Source: Nannobrachium achirus (lineage: Eukaryota > Chordata > Actinopteri > Myctophiformes > Myctophidae). Taken from it: a stretch of 64,000 nucleotides of DNA. The position numbers and the translations under genes were made by a program. The stretch covers positions 19,429,008 to 19,493,007 of the forward strand of contig OY997659.1 of the NCBI GenBank assembly GCA_963921795.1, read 5' to 3'. Each line of letters begins with the position of its first letter. Within the stretch, counting starts at the first letter, position 1. Shown piece after piece: positions 1-39,414 of the stretch. Below the pieces are notes generated by a model. That model ran no database searches, was not told where the DNA came from, and worked only from the letters and a program-made list of their open reading frames with translations.

Positions 1-1014
1 TTGTAGATTTTAATTATTATTACAAAACATACATTAATCACAATATATTTTTACTTGAGTACAAAATATGAGTACTTCTTCCACCGCTGCGCTTTTCTGT
101 CTGTACGGCCGTGATGGGCGAGTCCAGCTTGCATTTCACCGAGACAAGATCAGACAAGAGGGCAAGAGAGATTCGCTCGCTCTCGTCATCTTCATGCAAC
201 AACTTTATTTCCGAAGTTATTTCCCAAAATGGCCGCAGTTGATCTTATTAGTTTATAAACCTCAAATGTAACTATGTATTTTCAAACTAATATGAAATAT
301 ATGTTAAAAATACTTAGGGGGACTTTTAGAGACATTTTTACAAGGTAAATTGCATGGTGCCTGCACTTTAAGTGCCTGCCTGTGTGCATGTCCATAGTGA
401 TTTTAGGAATGGGTATTCTACTCTTTACTGTAGTTCAATGTGACCAATAATACCCCCAATATAAATGTCAAAACAAAGAACAGAAAATAACCTGTAAATA
501 AAGTTACTAGAGTCACGCACTGTTAAATGAAACCCAACTTGTCGCTTCTCTCTTATTTTTCACTGTCCCCCCCCCCCCCCCCCCCCCCCCCTCCCCCTCT
601 CTGCCTGTATCTGGAACAGTCCGACCGGACCGGGCCAAACATGAATGGCCCAGGCAGGAACACATGGAAATTAAAAACATGCATTGTGACTGCACTGCAC
701 AGACATTCCCCAGTGACAGAGGAAGTTGCTTTTTATTTTGTCCCCGAGGCAGAGGGGATGTGGTGAGATGAGAAAAACAAGAGAGGAAGCCTTCATTCAC
801 ACCACACACTGATAGAAGTTAATGAATCTTATTAGACACTACTGTGCACAAGCATGGCCTTAGGTGAGAGCGGTTTTGTACATGGGGAGGATGTGGCTTC
901 TCTTCTCTGTCTTACCGTTAAACTGACTGAAAAAAAAAATGTGAGGGTCTGCTCCGAGTTGCACCATTGGCCAGAATGGCCACCCTATTTCCTAACCGGA
1001 TAGGCGGATATCGC
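1..1014. other. Left edge, no gene recognised
   Basis: Contains a C-run at 569-592 and a short frame at 68-271 with no recognised homology. The expected last GDAP2 exons are not seen. Confidence 0.5.
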
Positions 1015-1460
1015 AGTTTTCGGGGCAGAAACCACATATCTTTGTGTTGTTTAACGCCCTACTTGATCATACTACAGCATCAGATGAAAGCATAAATAGT
1101 AGCAGATCTACAAGCATGAAACAGCTCGTCGATCTACTACTTTTTAGGGGCGGCATTGGCTCAGGGGTAGAGAAACCGTCATTAGAACACAAAGGGTTCC
1201 CAGTTCGATCCAGGGCTCCCCCAGAGTTAGTGTCGAAGAGTCCTTGAAGAGTTGCTCCCGGTGAGCAGGTTGGTGCCTTGCATGGTTTCCTCCGCCATCG
1301 GTGTATGAATGGGTGAATGTAATGCACAATCTATGTAAAGTGTCTTGGATAAAGGCGCTAATGCACCAGTTACTATTTATTTACCTTTTACTTTTGATAC
1401 TTTAGAATTTGAATCCTGAAAAGTAACAGTTTTGGACGCCTGACAGAGATGATATGCAAA
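1015..1460. mobile_element. ATCGTC-family MITE split by a SINE
   Basis: The left part carries CCCTACTTGATCATACTACAGC and AGTAGCAGATCTACAAGC. The right part resumes with CTTTTGATACTTTAGAATTTG and AAAAGTAACAGTTTTGGACG. The SINE 1145-1388 is inserted at TACTTTT, which is duplicated (1138-1144, 1389-1395). Confidence 0.75.
1145..1388 (+). mobile_element. tRNA-headed SINE
   Basis: Pol III A-box-like TGGCTCAGGGGTAGAG at 1157 and B-box-like GGTTCCCAGTTCGATCC at 1195-1211. The 3' part is GTAAAGTGTCTTGGATAAAGGCGCTAATGCAC, the tail shared by many fish SINEs and L2-type LINEs. A 7-bp duplication TACTTTT flanks it. Confidence 0.8.
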
Positions 1461-2484
1461 TTGCAAACCATGAACCCTAAGTGTAGGCCAGGGTGAACAT
1501 TTTAGCGGAAATAGATGATCTACAAGCTCAGCCATTTTTGGTGTAAAGATCTGGTGTAGAGGTAAAGAAGGAGTGCACTAAGTATACAACCCTTGTGGAC
1601 CCCAGTCAACTAAGAATTGGGTTAAAGTAGTTTTAGGGGTGTTGCCATAGCTTTGTACTTTTTCTGTTTTGTATGTGTCTATGGAGTTAACCTTACTCTA
1701 ACAGACCCCCAGGTGTGGTTCTAATATGCAAATGTCTTCCCTGTGTATTTTAGATTTTTGGAGTCTCTCAAAAGCCTCTCAAACGTTACCCTATTTATAC
1801 TAAATTTAAAATTCCAGGATCTATTAATATGCAACTATGCCACGCCTGTCGAATATGCCCTCATTAATATGCCAACATGCGACATCCCCCCTACTTAATA
1901 TGCAGAATGCTCCCCGCCGCAAGAAACGCGTTATGTTGCACCAAAACACACACACACACACACACACATGCGTGAGAGAGCAAACGTGAGAGAGCAAAAA
2001 AAAACTAGATATTGCCAACTACATTCTTCGACCTGCTTGTTTACTTCATGGTTTACTTCCTAGTAGCTTTGCTTCCTACTATTACATTCTTTCACGTGTG
2101 TGTTTACTTCATGGTCCTACTTGTAGCTTTGCTTCTTGTCATGAGGCTGAATAGCCAAATCGGCACACTTTATATATATTCAAGACTTTGAAGAGGCCAT
2201 GATTGGTGCGTCCTGATGTGCTCTGGGATGACATCACGAAGACAACCGAGTGTCAAACCTGCTTTCACAGAGAGGGGGCTCTGAAGGCCATTTAGGGGGG
2301 TAAACATGTATTAGATGCTTTAGAAAAAAAACAGAGTGCTAAAAACCACCAGGATTTTTATAGATAACTAAGTTTCAAAAACATATTAAAAATTCAAAAT
2401 AACAGAGTCCATATTTAAGTATCAAGTATTTTCACCAGAAGCTGGTGAGCATCACTTTCTGGAAGATACTTCAGACATGTTTTT

Positions 2485-3038
2485 ACGGTGTGGCTTTGTT
2501 AGGAGGCTTGCTGTCTGTCTGTCTGTCTGTCTGTCTGTCCAGGGCTAATCTCTTTGTTAGGAGGCTTGCTGTCTGTCTGTCTGTCTGTCTGTCTGTCCAG
2601 GGCTAATCTCTTTGTTAGGAGGCTTGCTGTCTGTCTGTCTGTCTGTCTGTCTGTCCAGGGCTAATCTCTCTTTGTTAGGAGGCTTGCAGTCTGTCTGTTT
2701 GTCTGTCTGTCCAGGGCTAATCTCTTTGTTAGGAGGCTTGCAGTCTGTTTGTCTGTCTGTCCAGGGCTAATCTCTTTGTTAGGAGGCTTGCAGTCTGTTT
2801 GTCTGTCTGTCTGTCTGTCCAGGGCTAATCTCTCTTTGTTAGGAGGCTTGCAGTCTGTCTGTTTGTCTGTCTGTCCAGGGCTAATCTCTTTGTTAGGAGG
2901 CTTGCAGTCTGTTTGTCTGTCTGTCCAGGGCTAATCTCTTTGTTAGGAGGCTTGCAGTCTGTTTGTCTGTCTGTCCAGGGCTAATCTCTTTGTTAGGAGG
3001 CTTGCAGTCTGTTTGTCTGTCTGTCCAGGGCTAATCTC
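2485..3038. repeat. Minisatellite, 10 units of 50-62 bp with embedded GTCT tract
   Basis: Each unit reads TTTGTTAGGAGGCTTGC, a GTCT/GTTT tract, then CCAGGGCTAATCTC. The tract falls from about 7 GTCT copies in the first units to 2-3 in the last. Frame-open translations across it are artefacts. Confidence 0.95.
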
Positions 3039-4882
3039 GCAATAGACCGTTTGTCAGCCTTCTGATTGGTCCCTGAGACTCCCTGACTGGCCAACCAGAA
3101 AAAAACATTCACTTTTTGCTATCGGGGGTGGAGTTTGTGCAGTGGAGAATATTGAATGTGGCTTTCAACAACTGTCCGCAGTGCGCGACACGGAGATCGG
3201 CCGGTACGGTGATAGCGACGGCAAGCGTCAAGCGATCTCGCTCATCATAACGAATAAGCTTCAACAAACTAGTTCACATGTACCTTATCAATGGTCTAAG
3301 AGTCACGATTGGGTACATATAATTTAAATGGGCAGAATTACGAAAAGCCAGCCTATTATGTGAGGAGAAACATTCTCTCTGTCCTCTTCCTAGTACCCAA
3401 GATGCAATGCGCTTCTCTTTCTATCTCTGATCCAGAGGATTAAACTAATTAAAACATTTATTTTTCGGGGGAAAACTACTGTTTTGCTATGTAATTACTG
3501 TACCTTTTTCTTCCCTTTTTATTAATATCACGTAGATGTGTTTTTTGTGGTACTTTATATAGCTGTAATGAGGCTATGAAGGGAAAAAAAATCCCATCCA
3601 CTTCCACTATAAAAACAATCTGCCCAGGGTTAATGTCCCATCATAGTAACAGGGCAGAATGGGGCGGGATTTACAAAAGGGTTTATTGACACCAAATGTT
3701 ACCGCCACGCATTCACTTTCACATATCTGTCAGGTGGAAAACTCATCTGTCCAAAACATTTCAGGATGGAAATTCCAAAACAGCGAAGGTAGCAGATGTA
3801 CAATCGCTTCACGCTGCGTTTCGAGCTTATACTTTTGATGCTTTTGTGTGACACTGTGGTATGATCAAGTAGGGTGTTCATTTAACTCATTTACTGCCTC
3901 ACCCGATAATCCAGAGAAAAAGCCTCTCCGCCAGGCCCGATAAACCAGAGAATTTAACATGCTTTAATCGCTATAAAACATTTAAATGTATAATCGCTGT
4001 TTATCGCTCATCGGGGTCTAATCCACCACGTATCCGGTCGGGGGCAGGACCAAAGCGCAGCTACCGTTAGCTATCATGTAAACAGTGCTAGAAGGAGCTC
4101 AGATGGAAGTGTCTTTTTTCAATGGGATTTTTTTTCTTTGAAAGCTGTGATCGGGTGTACTAGTCTAGGACCTGGCTAAGATAATGTATGCGCTTAATTT
4201 AGGAGAGAATATCTCAACTGTTCTTGGCTAATATGACCCCTGGGAAAAACTTAAGAACTGTGCGAAATTCTCTATCCGGGGCGAAATACCCGAAAATGAC
4301 CTCGCCCTTTTAAAAATGACCACAACTTCCAATATGGCTTTATCTTCTAAACCGTTGGAGCTACACATTTTCTGAAGTGCTAAAAATGTTCAGAATACCA
4401 ATGTTTAGGGGGACATATACGTGTGTAACATTTCTAATTTCGATATTTTATGACAAAACAACTAAGAAACGCTAAAAACAGGCAACTTCTTATTGTCCAG
4501 GGCCTTTTTGCACTAATCAGTGTAAAACAATCAAACCTGTCCCAGATGTAACCCAGAGCATGCTCTAATGATTTAGGAAGGGTGCCCAGCGACTCTTCAG
4601 GGTCATCATTGTGGCCAAATCCAATATGGCTGCCATCTCAAAACAGTTTTGGCTATAACTATTGAACCAGATGAGCTACAAAATGCAAACTTGGTGTCTA
4701 TTCATGTTTTCTGGACATTTTAAACATGTTGGAATGCTTATCTTTATGATTGGGTGGGTCCGAACCAATTTGCATATTTCAAAGATAATGACGTTTATAT
4801 ACAACATTTTTGCTGAACATTGTTACACAATATTGTACTGGCTGTGTCTACTCTTATATTGTTTCAATAAAATTGCATCTAA

Positions 4883-5095
4883 GAAGCGACGTTGGTGTAG
4901 TGGTTAGTGCATATGCCCAGCCCTTCATACGGAAGGTGAGTGGTTCAGACCCTGCCTAGGCTGACGTCAGCAAAGGGGAGAAGACGACAGCCAGCCCCAT
5001 GGCCTCCCCTAAGTAACAAGAAATCTTAAAATTTCTTGTTACTTTCTAAAATGTTGCCAACCGGACGATGATACGCGAAAGGAGAAGAAGCATCT
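4883..5095 (+). mobile_element. tRNA-headed SINE-like repeat
   Basis: GGTGTAGTGGTTAGTGC (A-box-like) and GAGTGGTTCAGACCCTG (B-box-like) are spaced as in a tRNA. An AAATCTTAAAATTTCTTGTTACTTTCTAAAATG segment follows. It lies between the arms of the large foldback. Confidence 0.6.
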
Positions 5096-5225
5096 AAGAT
5101 ACATAGGTTGTTTGTTTTCTCCAGTTTTAACTCACTCCTAGAACTCTACACTCAATCTGGATGAAACTTTATGTTACATAATGATACATGTAATAATGTA
5201 TCACGATGATGTCATGAAGGCCGCA

Positions 5226-5990
5226 GTGTAGTATGTGAAACAGCACATGCTGACTTCATCCATCTGGATGCGTGGACGTCTGGACGTGTACACTTTTTTA
5301 CGGTCTATGGGTTTGCCGCTCTGACATAATTCTCTGACATCACTGTGATGTCAGGGGAACCACTCTAACAGAATGGCTTTGCCGCTCTGACGTCACGCCC
5401 TGGCTTCACTGTGATGTCACACAAACAGAGTCCCTTTTATGCCCATATATGGAGTTCCCTGATGTCATCAATATTAAGCCCATAATAAGTTGCTGGCGGT
5501 GCCAGCCTCTATCACACACTTCACTACCGCCAGGGGGTGGTGTTGAGTGCAGTCTGGTTTATTAACCAGGCAACATAATAAGGACTTCACATGACTTCAT
5601 ATGGGAATGCTCATACCCATGCCCATGCCCATACAGTATATGGAGGCCACATCGGCCACATACCACACTAACGGAATCCATATATGGCCAAGACAGATGG
5701 TCAAGACAGCCCATATCTGTGTGGCTGGTTCTACAGACAGGGATCTCCATCTATGGACATAAAAGGGTATGATGTCAGATGTCATAGACATCATAGGACT
5801 TTCACATAACAAATAACTGAGTGAGCATGTTTGGGCTCTCACAGCACATCTCCATATAAAGTACAAGGATCTCCATATACGGGTACCACGGGTCTCCATA
5901 TATGGGTAACTGGTCGATATACATCAGTGGCCAGATGGCCAAGACATGGCGCGACCTCGCCCTTTAGGGTGAGGTCGTTTGTCGCCCTGA
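5226..5990. repeat. Dispersed repeat rich in TGACATCA / TATATGGA motifs
   Basis: Shares TTTTTTACGGTCTATGGGTTTG, CACTGTGATGTCA, CCTGATGTCATCAATAT and TGTGTGGCTGGTTCTACAGAC with 30697-31210, and partly with 15488-15700. Confidence 0.75.
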
Positions 5991-7580
5991 GGCATCTTAC
6001 TCGTAATAAGCTAATTAAAGTGCTCTAGTGCTCTACCCTTGTGTTTAGACACAATGTTTGCTAAAAGGTGGCAAAGATTAAGTAAGGTACAGTCAAATAC
6101 ATTTTCAGATACACGTCATCTTTGAAATATGTTGAGATACACCCAGACATAAAGACAAGCATTCCAACATGTTTCTAATGGTCAAAAAACATGAAATAGA
6201 CACCAAGTTTGCATTTGTAGCTCATCTGGTTCAATAGTTATAGCCAAAACTGTTTTGAGATGGCGGCCATATTGGATTTGGCCACAATGATGACCCTGAA
6301 GAGTCGCTGGGCACCCTTCCTAAAACATTAGAGCATGCTCTGGGTTACATCTGGGACAAGTTTGATGGTTTTACACTGATTAGTGCAAAAATTTTCCCTA
6401 AGGCCCTGGACAATAAGAAGTTGACCGTTTTTAGCGTTTCTTAGTTGTTTTGTCATAAAATATCGAAATTAGAAATGTTACACACGTATATGTCCGCCTA
6501 AACATTGGTATTCTGAACATGTTGAGCACTTCAGAAAATGTGTAGCTCCAACGGTTTAGAAGATAAAGCCATGTTGGAAGTTGTGGTCATTTTTAAAAGG
6601 GCGTGGTCATTTTCGGGTATTTCACCCCGGATAGAGAATTTCGCACAGTTCTTAAGTTGTTCCTTGGGGTCATATTAGCCAAGAACAGTTGAGATATTCT
6701 CTCCTAAATTAAGCGCATACATATCTTAGCCAGGTCCTCTACTATACACACGCCTGGTGCATGATCCGTGCACAGATCGTGCGCGATGTGCATTTTTTGA
6801 CCAATATACCTTCATCGATATTGTTGCTAGTAGATCAGTTATTTTTTAAAGCATAAAATAGCGTAAGTGATAAAGAAACAGACAACACTTATATCACATC
6901 ACAATATTAACAATCCCAGATGATGTCTAGTTTCATTATCACAATATCAATATAATAGACATTTTTCTCAGCCCTGTGCATCTCTCCATCATAAAATGTA
7001 AAGGGCTGTCAAAAGGAATAGGTTCATGGCTTTTTAATTGCGGTTGGTAAGATATTGGACACTAACAGAGTTTCATTGTATTGCTAGTGAAGTTTACAAC
7101 CATATGTAATGAGGCTTTTGCAGAGTGATGATAGTAAAAATAGATTGAAGTCCGTCCAGGGCTGTGAGCGAAACAATGGCATCTTTTCAAAACTCTATTT
7201 GGGAAGCGTCGCAAACAATACATCACCTGGCCAGGACACTCTCCAAGGGGAGGGAAGGCTCCTGTTCCAGAGAAAGAAGCGGTGCGCCAGATTTTCCAAA
7301 ACTGGCCCACAAAAAAAAGACCGAAATGCTTTTCACAGCTCATTTAGTTTTTTTTCCAAAAGTCAAAACACTGCGACCTTGGCCGCGTCGTGCAGCTGCA
7401 AGTGCAGTAAAATCCTCAGTGTTAATTTATCCATTTTGGAGACACAACAGGGCTTTGGGAGGAAACAGGCTCTCATCGAGCGTGACAGCCAAGACCCCCA
7501 GAACTACAAACCGACGGTTTAGAGACATTGGTCTTCACGGTTTGAAGAGCAATTCGGGAAGAGGAGGGCATGAGAACAAG

Positions 7581-8309
7581 TAGGGATGGGACAATATGAA
7601 AATGTCATATAACGATTATCGTAACCAAAGAAATCGCGATTTACAATATTATCGTGATAATCAAAATATCCCCAACATCCATTATCCTGGAGTGGAACAT
7701 TTGACAAAAGATATTTTGTCAATTACATTTGATAGATAGATAGATAGATAGATACCTTTATTATCCCACAGGGGAAATTCAGTTTCCCAGAGGCAGCACA
7801 GCAGTTAAGGTTACAAGTTACAGAGAAGTAAGAAAAAGAAAAAGAGTACTGTAGTATACAGTCCAAAGAGCAAGCACAAAAAAAAGATAAATAAAACATA
7901 AAGTGTCGAAAGCTATTGCAAAAAGAGAAGAAGAATATATACATAAAGTGACCACGAAACATTCAACGCTCATAAGTGACACGTCACACACACACACACA
8001 CAAAAAAAAGCTATACTCAAGCATAACTTAGCAAACAGTGCCAAACAAAAGAGTGCACATAACAGTCACTGCTAGTCATTTATAGAGAGTGAAAAAAGAC
8101 TGTATCAAGTACGTATATTATAAATACCTTTTTACCAATTATAGAGGGTGTAAGTGGTACCGGATATCATGCAGCTCAGCAAATAAAAGGTGAATTGATC
8201 CCAGTGCATGACAGAGGACGATTTCACAATAAATGAATGTCCACGATACGATTATCGTGAGTGTTTTTTATCACGATTAACTATAATATAGTTTATCGTC
8301 CCATCCCTA
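7581..8309. mobile_element. hAT-like MITE (TAGGGATGGGACRATA family), with inserted repeat
   Basis: Terminal inverted repeats TAGGGATGGGAC... and ...GTCCCATCCCTA are flanked by a perfect 8-bp duplication AGAACAAG (7573-7580, 8310-8317). Near both ends there are ATTATCG-rich inverted stretches. A GATA run followed by a CCTTTATTATCCCACAGGGGAAATT-type LINE tail sits inside at about 7729-7820. A second copy is at 31640-32061. Confidence 0.88.
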
Positions 8310-8859
8310 AGAACAAGCTCATCTTGCACTGTGCACTGCACGTTTCATCCACAGGTTGCACCTGGTCAGACTTAGTATCTTATTACCCCAACCGAGCAAG
8401 GCCAAGAAGCTGTCGGGAGGCTTATGGCATACCGCTATGCCATATGGATGGACATTCTTCCACTCTGAAACCATATCGCCTATCCACTGAAAGACTTTGT
8501 GTTGAATCTGGTTTTGGACACAGCTCCGGCTACTAAAACATGGAGATGCGGTCAGAGAAGCGGTTGCAAGCCAAATTATGTCAATTCTTAGAAAGAACCT
8601 CAGCACATACAGTACAGCAGCAGACAATAAAAAGGTCTTTTGTCCTGGAAACAGTAAAACAGTGTTGCCGTGGTGAAAACACTATCGTGAGAGAGAGGGA
8701 TGAAGGCTGGACCCATTTTCTCGTCTTCAAGGGAAAGATATGCAAGCGATTTGACTAATTTGCAATGCAAATAGGCCTAGAGTAGATCAATGTAAACGTT
8801 TCAATGATCGATGGATGCGTGTCCTTCTTTGATCGCTGTGGTCCTGGTTATCACAATGG

Positions 8860-9190
8860 GGATTCAGTATGGCACACATAATAAAACCAGACTTATTTGG
8901 TGGCTTTATACATAAAAAAGATACATTTATTTCTGTACAAGACCTCCAGATAGTCATCCATGCCCTCATATCATACCGTTTAGACTATTGTAACTCCCTT
9001 TACACTGGGCTTAGTCGTTCTAGTCCCTACTCCAACTGGTCCAAAAGGGAGAGAGACCATATAACCCCTGTCCTGGCCTCTCTTCACTGGCTACCATTAC
9101 TGTTCAGAATCAACTTCCAAGATTGTCCTTTTCATATAGAAAGCTCTAAATGGGCTGACCTCTTACTGGCACTGTTTGCCATCTTATGGA
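8860..9190 (+). pseudogene. Fragment of L2/Rex-like LINE reverse transcriptase C-terminus
   Basis: One frame reads LISYRLDYCNSLYTGLSRSS and a later part HITPVLASLHWLPLLFRINF. These are characteristic of the end of the RT region of L2/CR1/Rex LINEs. The intervening residues are degraded and no catalytic motif is present, so it is dead. Confidence 0.75.
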
Positions 9191-9332
9191 TGCGACCGAG
9201 TATTTCCCGGTGAACCTGAGCACAACGGTGGGGGCTTGGGAGTGTGGGGAACACGCACCACTGACTATTGCTGATGATGGAGAGGTTATATAGCTTAGCC
9301 TTTTTATGTATTGAGAATGAGAGGCACTCTTG

Positions 9333-9363
9333 CCGATTTCGTAAGAGACTCTTACGAAATCGG
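9333..9363. other. Perfect 14-bp inverted repeat
   Basis: CCGATTTCGTAAGA, loop GAC, TCTTACGAAATCGG. It abuts the GGAT repeat that touches the GDAP2 exon 10 donor. Confidence 0.9.
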
Positions 9364-9402
9364 ATGGATGGATGGGTGGATAGATGGATGGATGGATCTT
9401 AC

Positions 9403-36961
<27,559 letters not shown>

Positions 36962-36999
36962 CTGCAGATAGGCAGAGAGGAGGGGATAACTCTGCATGC

Positions 37000-38540
37000 T
37001 ATAATGCACAGCACAACAACATGCAAGAACCAGAGCAGGAGGGGTACCCAAAGATAAGACGGATGAGAGAGATGGTGTAAAAGAGGGATGCGAACGGAGA
37101 CACGACCACAACGGGTGGCTAAAAAGGTTGTCTGCTTTTTCATCATAACCTTGACCGCCACTTCCAAAACACACTGCTTGTTGTGTGTTTAGCTCCCATT
37201 TGATCGGGTCCATAAATCGCAACTTAATTGCATCTGCGAATTTGATTGAAAGAGGAAAAAACATGTTGCGAGTCACATTCAGCCCATTAGTAGCCTACTT
37301 ACTTCATCCCCATCATCAGCAAACCATGCACACACACACACGCGCACGCACACACACACACTCTAACTGTGTTTTGGTAAACACTTTCTGGAAGTCAGAG
37401 AGTTGACTGTTGGTCTCCACAGTAACGGGCCGGCCGCTCGCCCCCCAGTGGTTCTTGTATTCATTCTTGTATTTGTTTTATTGAAGTTAAGGTTAGGAAT
37501 AAGGTTAGGTTTAGGCATAGTTGTACTGAGGTTAAGTTTAGGAATACGCTTAGGTTTAGGCATAGTTTTACTGAGGTTACGTTTAGGAATACCTGGGGGT
37601 GACAATTCCGAGGTCTCCAGCTTTGACCCGGGGCGAGCGTTCTTGTATTCGTCTCCACAGATGGTACATAGCATTAAATAAATAAATAAAGTAAATCAGC
37701 ACATACTGTAGGCCTACCTACGTTGTCACAAAGTTGACCTGGGTCCTCGGCTACATATCTCTCTGCACACCAAATATCTTGGCCAAAAATAGACGATCTA
37801 CAAGTCGTGAGCTTGTAGATGGTTCAAGACAAGTGATTGAATAAATCACATGGATTAGTCAAAACAAATCTCATGACTAACAGTTTTTGTTAGGCCAAGT
37901 CCCAATCTGCAATTTTGAATTAGTGTGAAAAGGCAGCTTCCCCACAGCGCTCTGTTCACTAAAACAACCAGGACAATTATGTACTGTAAAAGGTTCTGAT
38001 ATTATCTTTCTATTAGACTATATTTCCTGCTTTTGACATACAGCCACAAGAAAGAAATCACAGACTGTCGCCTTTATGAAAGCAATGGTATAGGGTTTTA
38101 TGGAAGATTCTGAGCACAGGTCTATATTGAAATTGTCAGTTTGACCAATACTCTTCTTTAATCTTAAAATAAAATTGATCTTCTAGGCTTGACTCTAATT
38201 TCGCAAGCAGAGCAGCCGTGTTAAAGCCCACAAGGCACAAGCCAATAGAAAGACATGCTTGCTGGGCTGGCCTCGATGGAATCCAATGACTGTGAAATCA
38301 GTCTAGGCGACAGAACTTTCATCCATGAAATCAAGTAAATAAATCAAATATTGAACTACAAGATGACGTCGCTGGAATCAGCGTCGGCGACTCGAGGCAG
38401 TGCAACCACAATACCTCATCCAGTGATTTATTTTAATTAAAAAAAATGTATCGTCATCTAAATTTGGCTAAAATTATTCTGAACTGATTTCTTAGTTATC
38501 GACTTCAATCGTATTTTAATGGGGCCAAGCAATATAAAAT
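37000..38540. other. GDAP2 5' intron, no gene seen
   Basis: Contains a TTAGGTTTAGGCATAGTT-type tandem at 37480-37590 (three ~47-bp units), a cassette remnant at 37785-37822 and unique sequence. Confidence 0.5.
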
Positions 38541-38556
38541 TAGCATTGTCACTTAC

Positions 38557-38640
38557 CTTGCGATTCCTTCTATCAGCACTGGAGGGAAGTGGCAGCAAAT
38601 ACAAAATGTTGAAATAATTACAACAACAAAAATCACAAAG
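38557..38640 (-). other. gdap2: Possible GDAP2 5' untranslated exon (3' border only)
   Basis: A strong minus-strand donor (CAAG then GTAAGTG, border at 38557) is the best candidate partner for the acceptor of coding exon 1 at 36963. The upstream end of the exon cannot be placed; the given right edge is arbitrary. An alternative donor of the same strand lies in the palindrome at 38982. Confidence 0.35.
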
Positions 38641-38902
38641 TATTATTGTTTTCCCTCATCGTCCACGGATCCACTCCGTCTCTATGTGCGGTCAGATTGT
38701 GCCTGCATATAACAATGTGTAGGCACAATGCTAAAGGTAAGTGATGTTATCAGTGTGTGTGGTGAGAGTCAGTTCCTGATCAGCTGACAATGACAGAAAA
38801 AAACAACACTTCCGTTGTGGATGGCTAGGGACGTGTGGTCAATGAAAGCGTTTGTGGAAAACGTGTAGCTCCTTTCAGAACCTCTCCCTCCGCTATGTAG
38901 CA

Positions 38903-39414
38903 CCGAGATGAGGTTCCTCACAACTGTCATCCACAATCATAAAGTTGCGGGGAAGCTCCGCCGTCAAGGAACACTTCTTACCTTTTGTGAACATCCTATC
39001 CAAAAAGTTAAGGCCCTAAACCGGTCTCTCAGGTGTTCACTACTTGAGCGTGGAAGAAAATCTAAGCGGCGCGTTGAAATAAATAGTTTAAATCGCTGTT
39101 TTTGTCAGCCTGTGGCCAGTTTTCTCGCCACGACCGCTTGGTGGCGAAACATTTCTGCAACACAGATGGCCAGTCACGTGAAATTGCATCGGGGGGGAGG
39201 AATGGCCACAGGCTGATAAAAACAGCGATTTAAACTCTTTATTTCAACACGCCGCTTAGATTTTCTTCCACGCTAAAGAATTAAACACCTGAGAGACGGT
39301 TATGGGACCTTTAATTTTTGGATACGATGTACACAAAAGGTAAGAAGTGTTCCTGACGGCGGAGCTTCCCCGCAACTTTCCGATTGTGTGTAATAGTCAG
39401 GAACTTCATCTCGG
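38903..39414. repeat. ~510-bp imperfect palindrome in the GDAP2/WDR3 intergenic region
   Basis: Arm 38903-39118 is the inverted copy of arm 39203-39414, differing by scattered substitutions and small gaps. The spacer 39119-39202 contains CACGTG and a small CGCCAC...GTGGCG inverted repeat. Each arm carries a splice-donor-like AAAAG/GTAAGA facing outward: plus strand border 39339, minus strand border 38982. The position between two divergent genes makes it either a foldback element or a duplicated, mirror-symmetric promoter/first-exon segment. The sequence shows the palindrome; the promoter role is inferred. Confidence 0.85.

Larger units (their letters stand above)
4157..6747. mobile_element. 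2.6-kb foldback element with ~620-bp arms
   Basis: Arm 4157-4795 (GGACCTGGCTAAGATAATG, GGAGAGAATATCTCAACTG, AAATTCTCTATCCGGGGC) is the inverted copy of 6100-6747. The central part holds a SINE-like repeat and a dispersed ATGTCA-rich repeat (5226-5990). No transposase frame is seen. Confidence 0.85.

Noticed and set aside
2749-2934. Frame encoding repeated CPGLISLLGGLQSVCLSV
   Set aside because: Translation of the minisatellite; no start context, splice sites or homology.
2485-3038. CRISPR-like array (direct repeats with variable middles)
   Set aside because: The variable part is a GTCT microsatellite, units are contiguous, and the DNA is vertebrate nuclear.
7109-7583. Two overlapping frames of ~138 codons
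   Set aside because: Both run in different frames of the same sequence, have no recognisable domain and no supporting splice or regulatory signals.
1-9402. Remaining C-terminal GDAP2 exons
   Set aside because: I looked on the minus strand for the conserved end (KYKRNLKAVYFVHPT, STWFFTTFS, PPFVLEYD) and found no match; probably outside the window.
38908-39216. 102-codon frame in the promoter palindrome
   Set aside because: It spans one arm and the spacer, is not preserved in the mirror arm and has no recognised homology.
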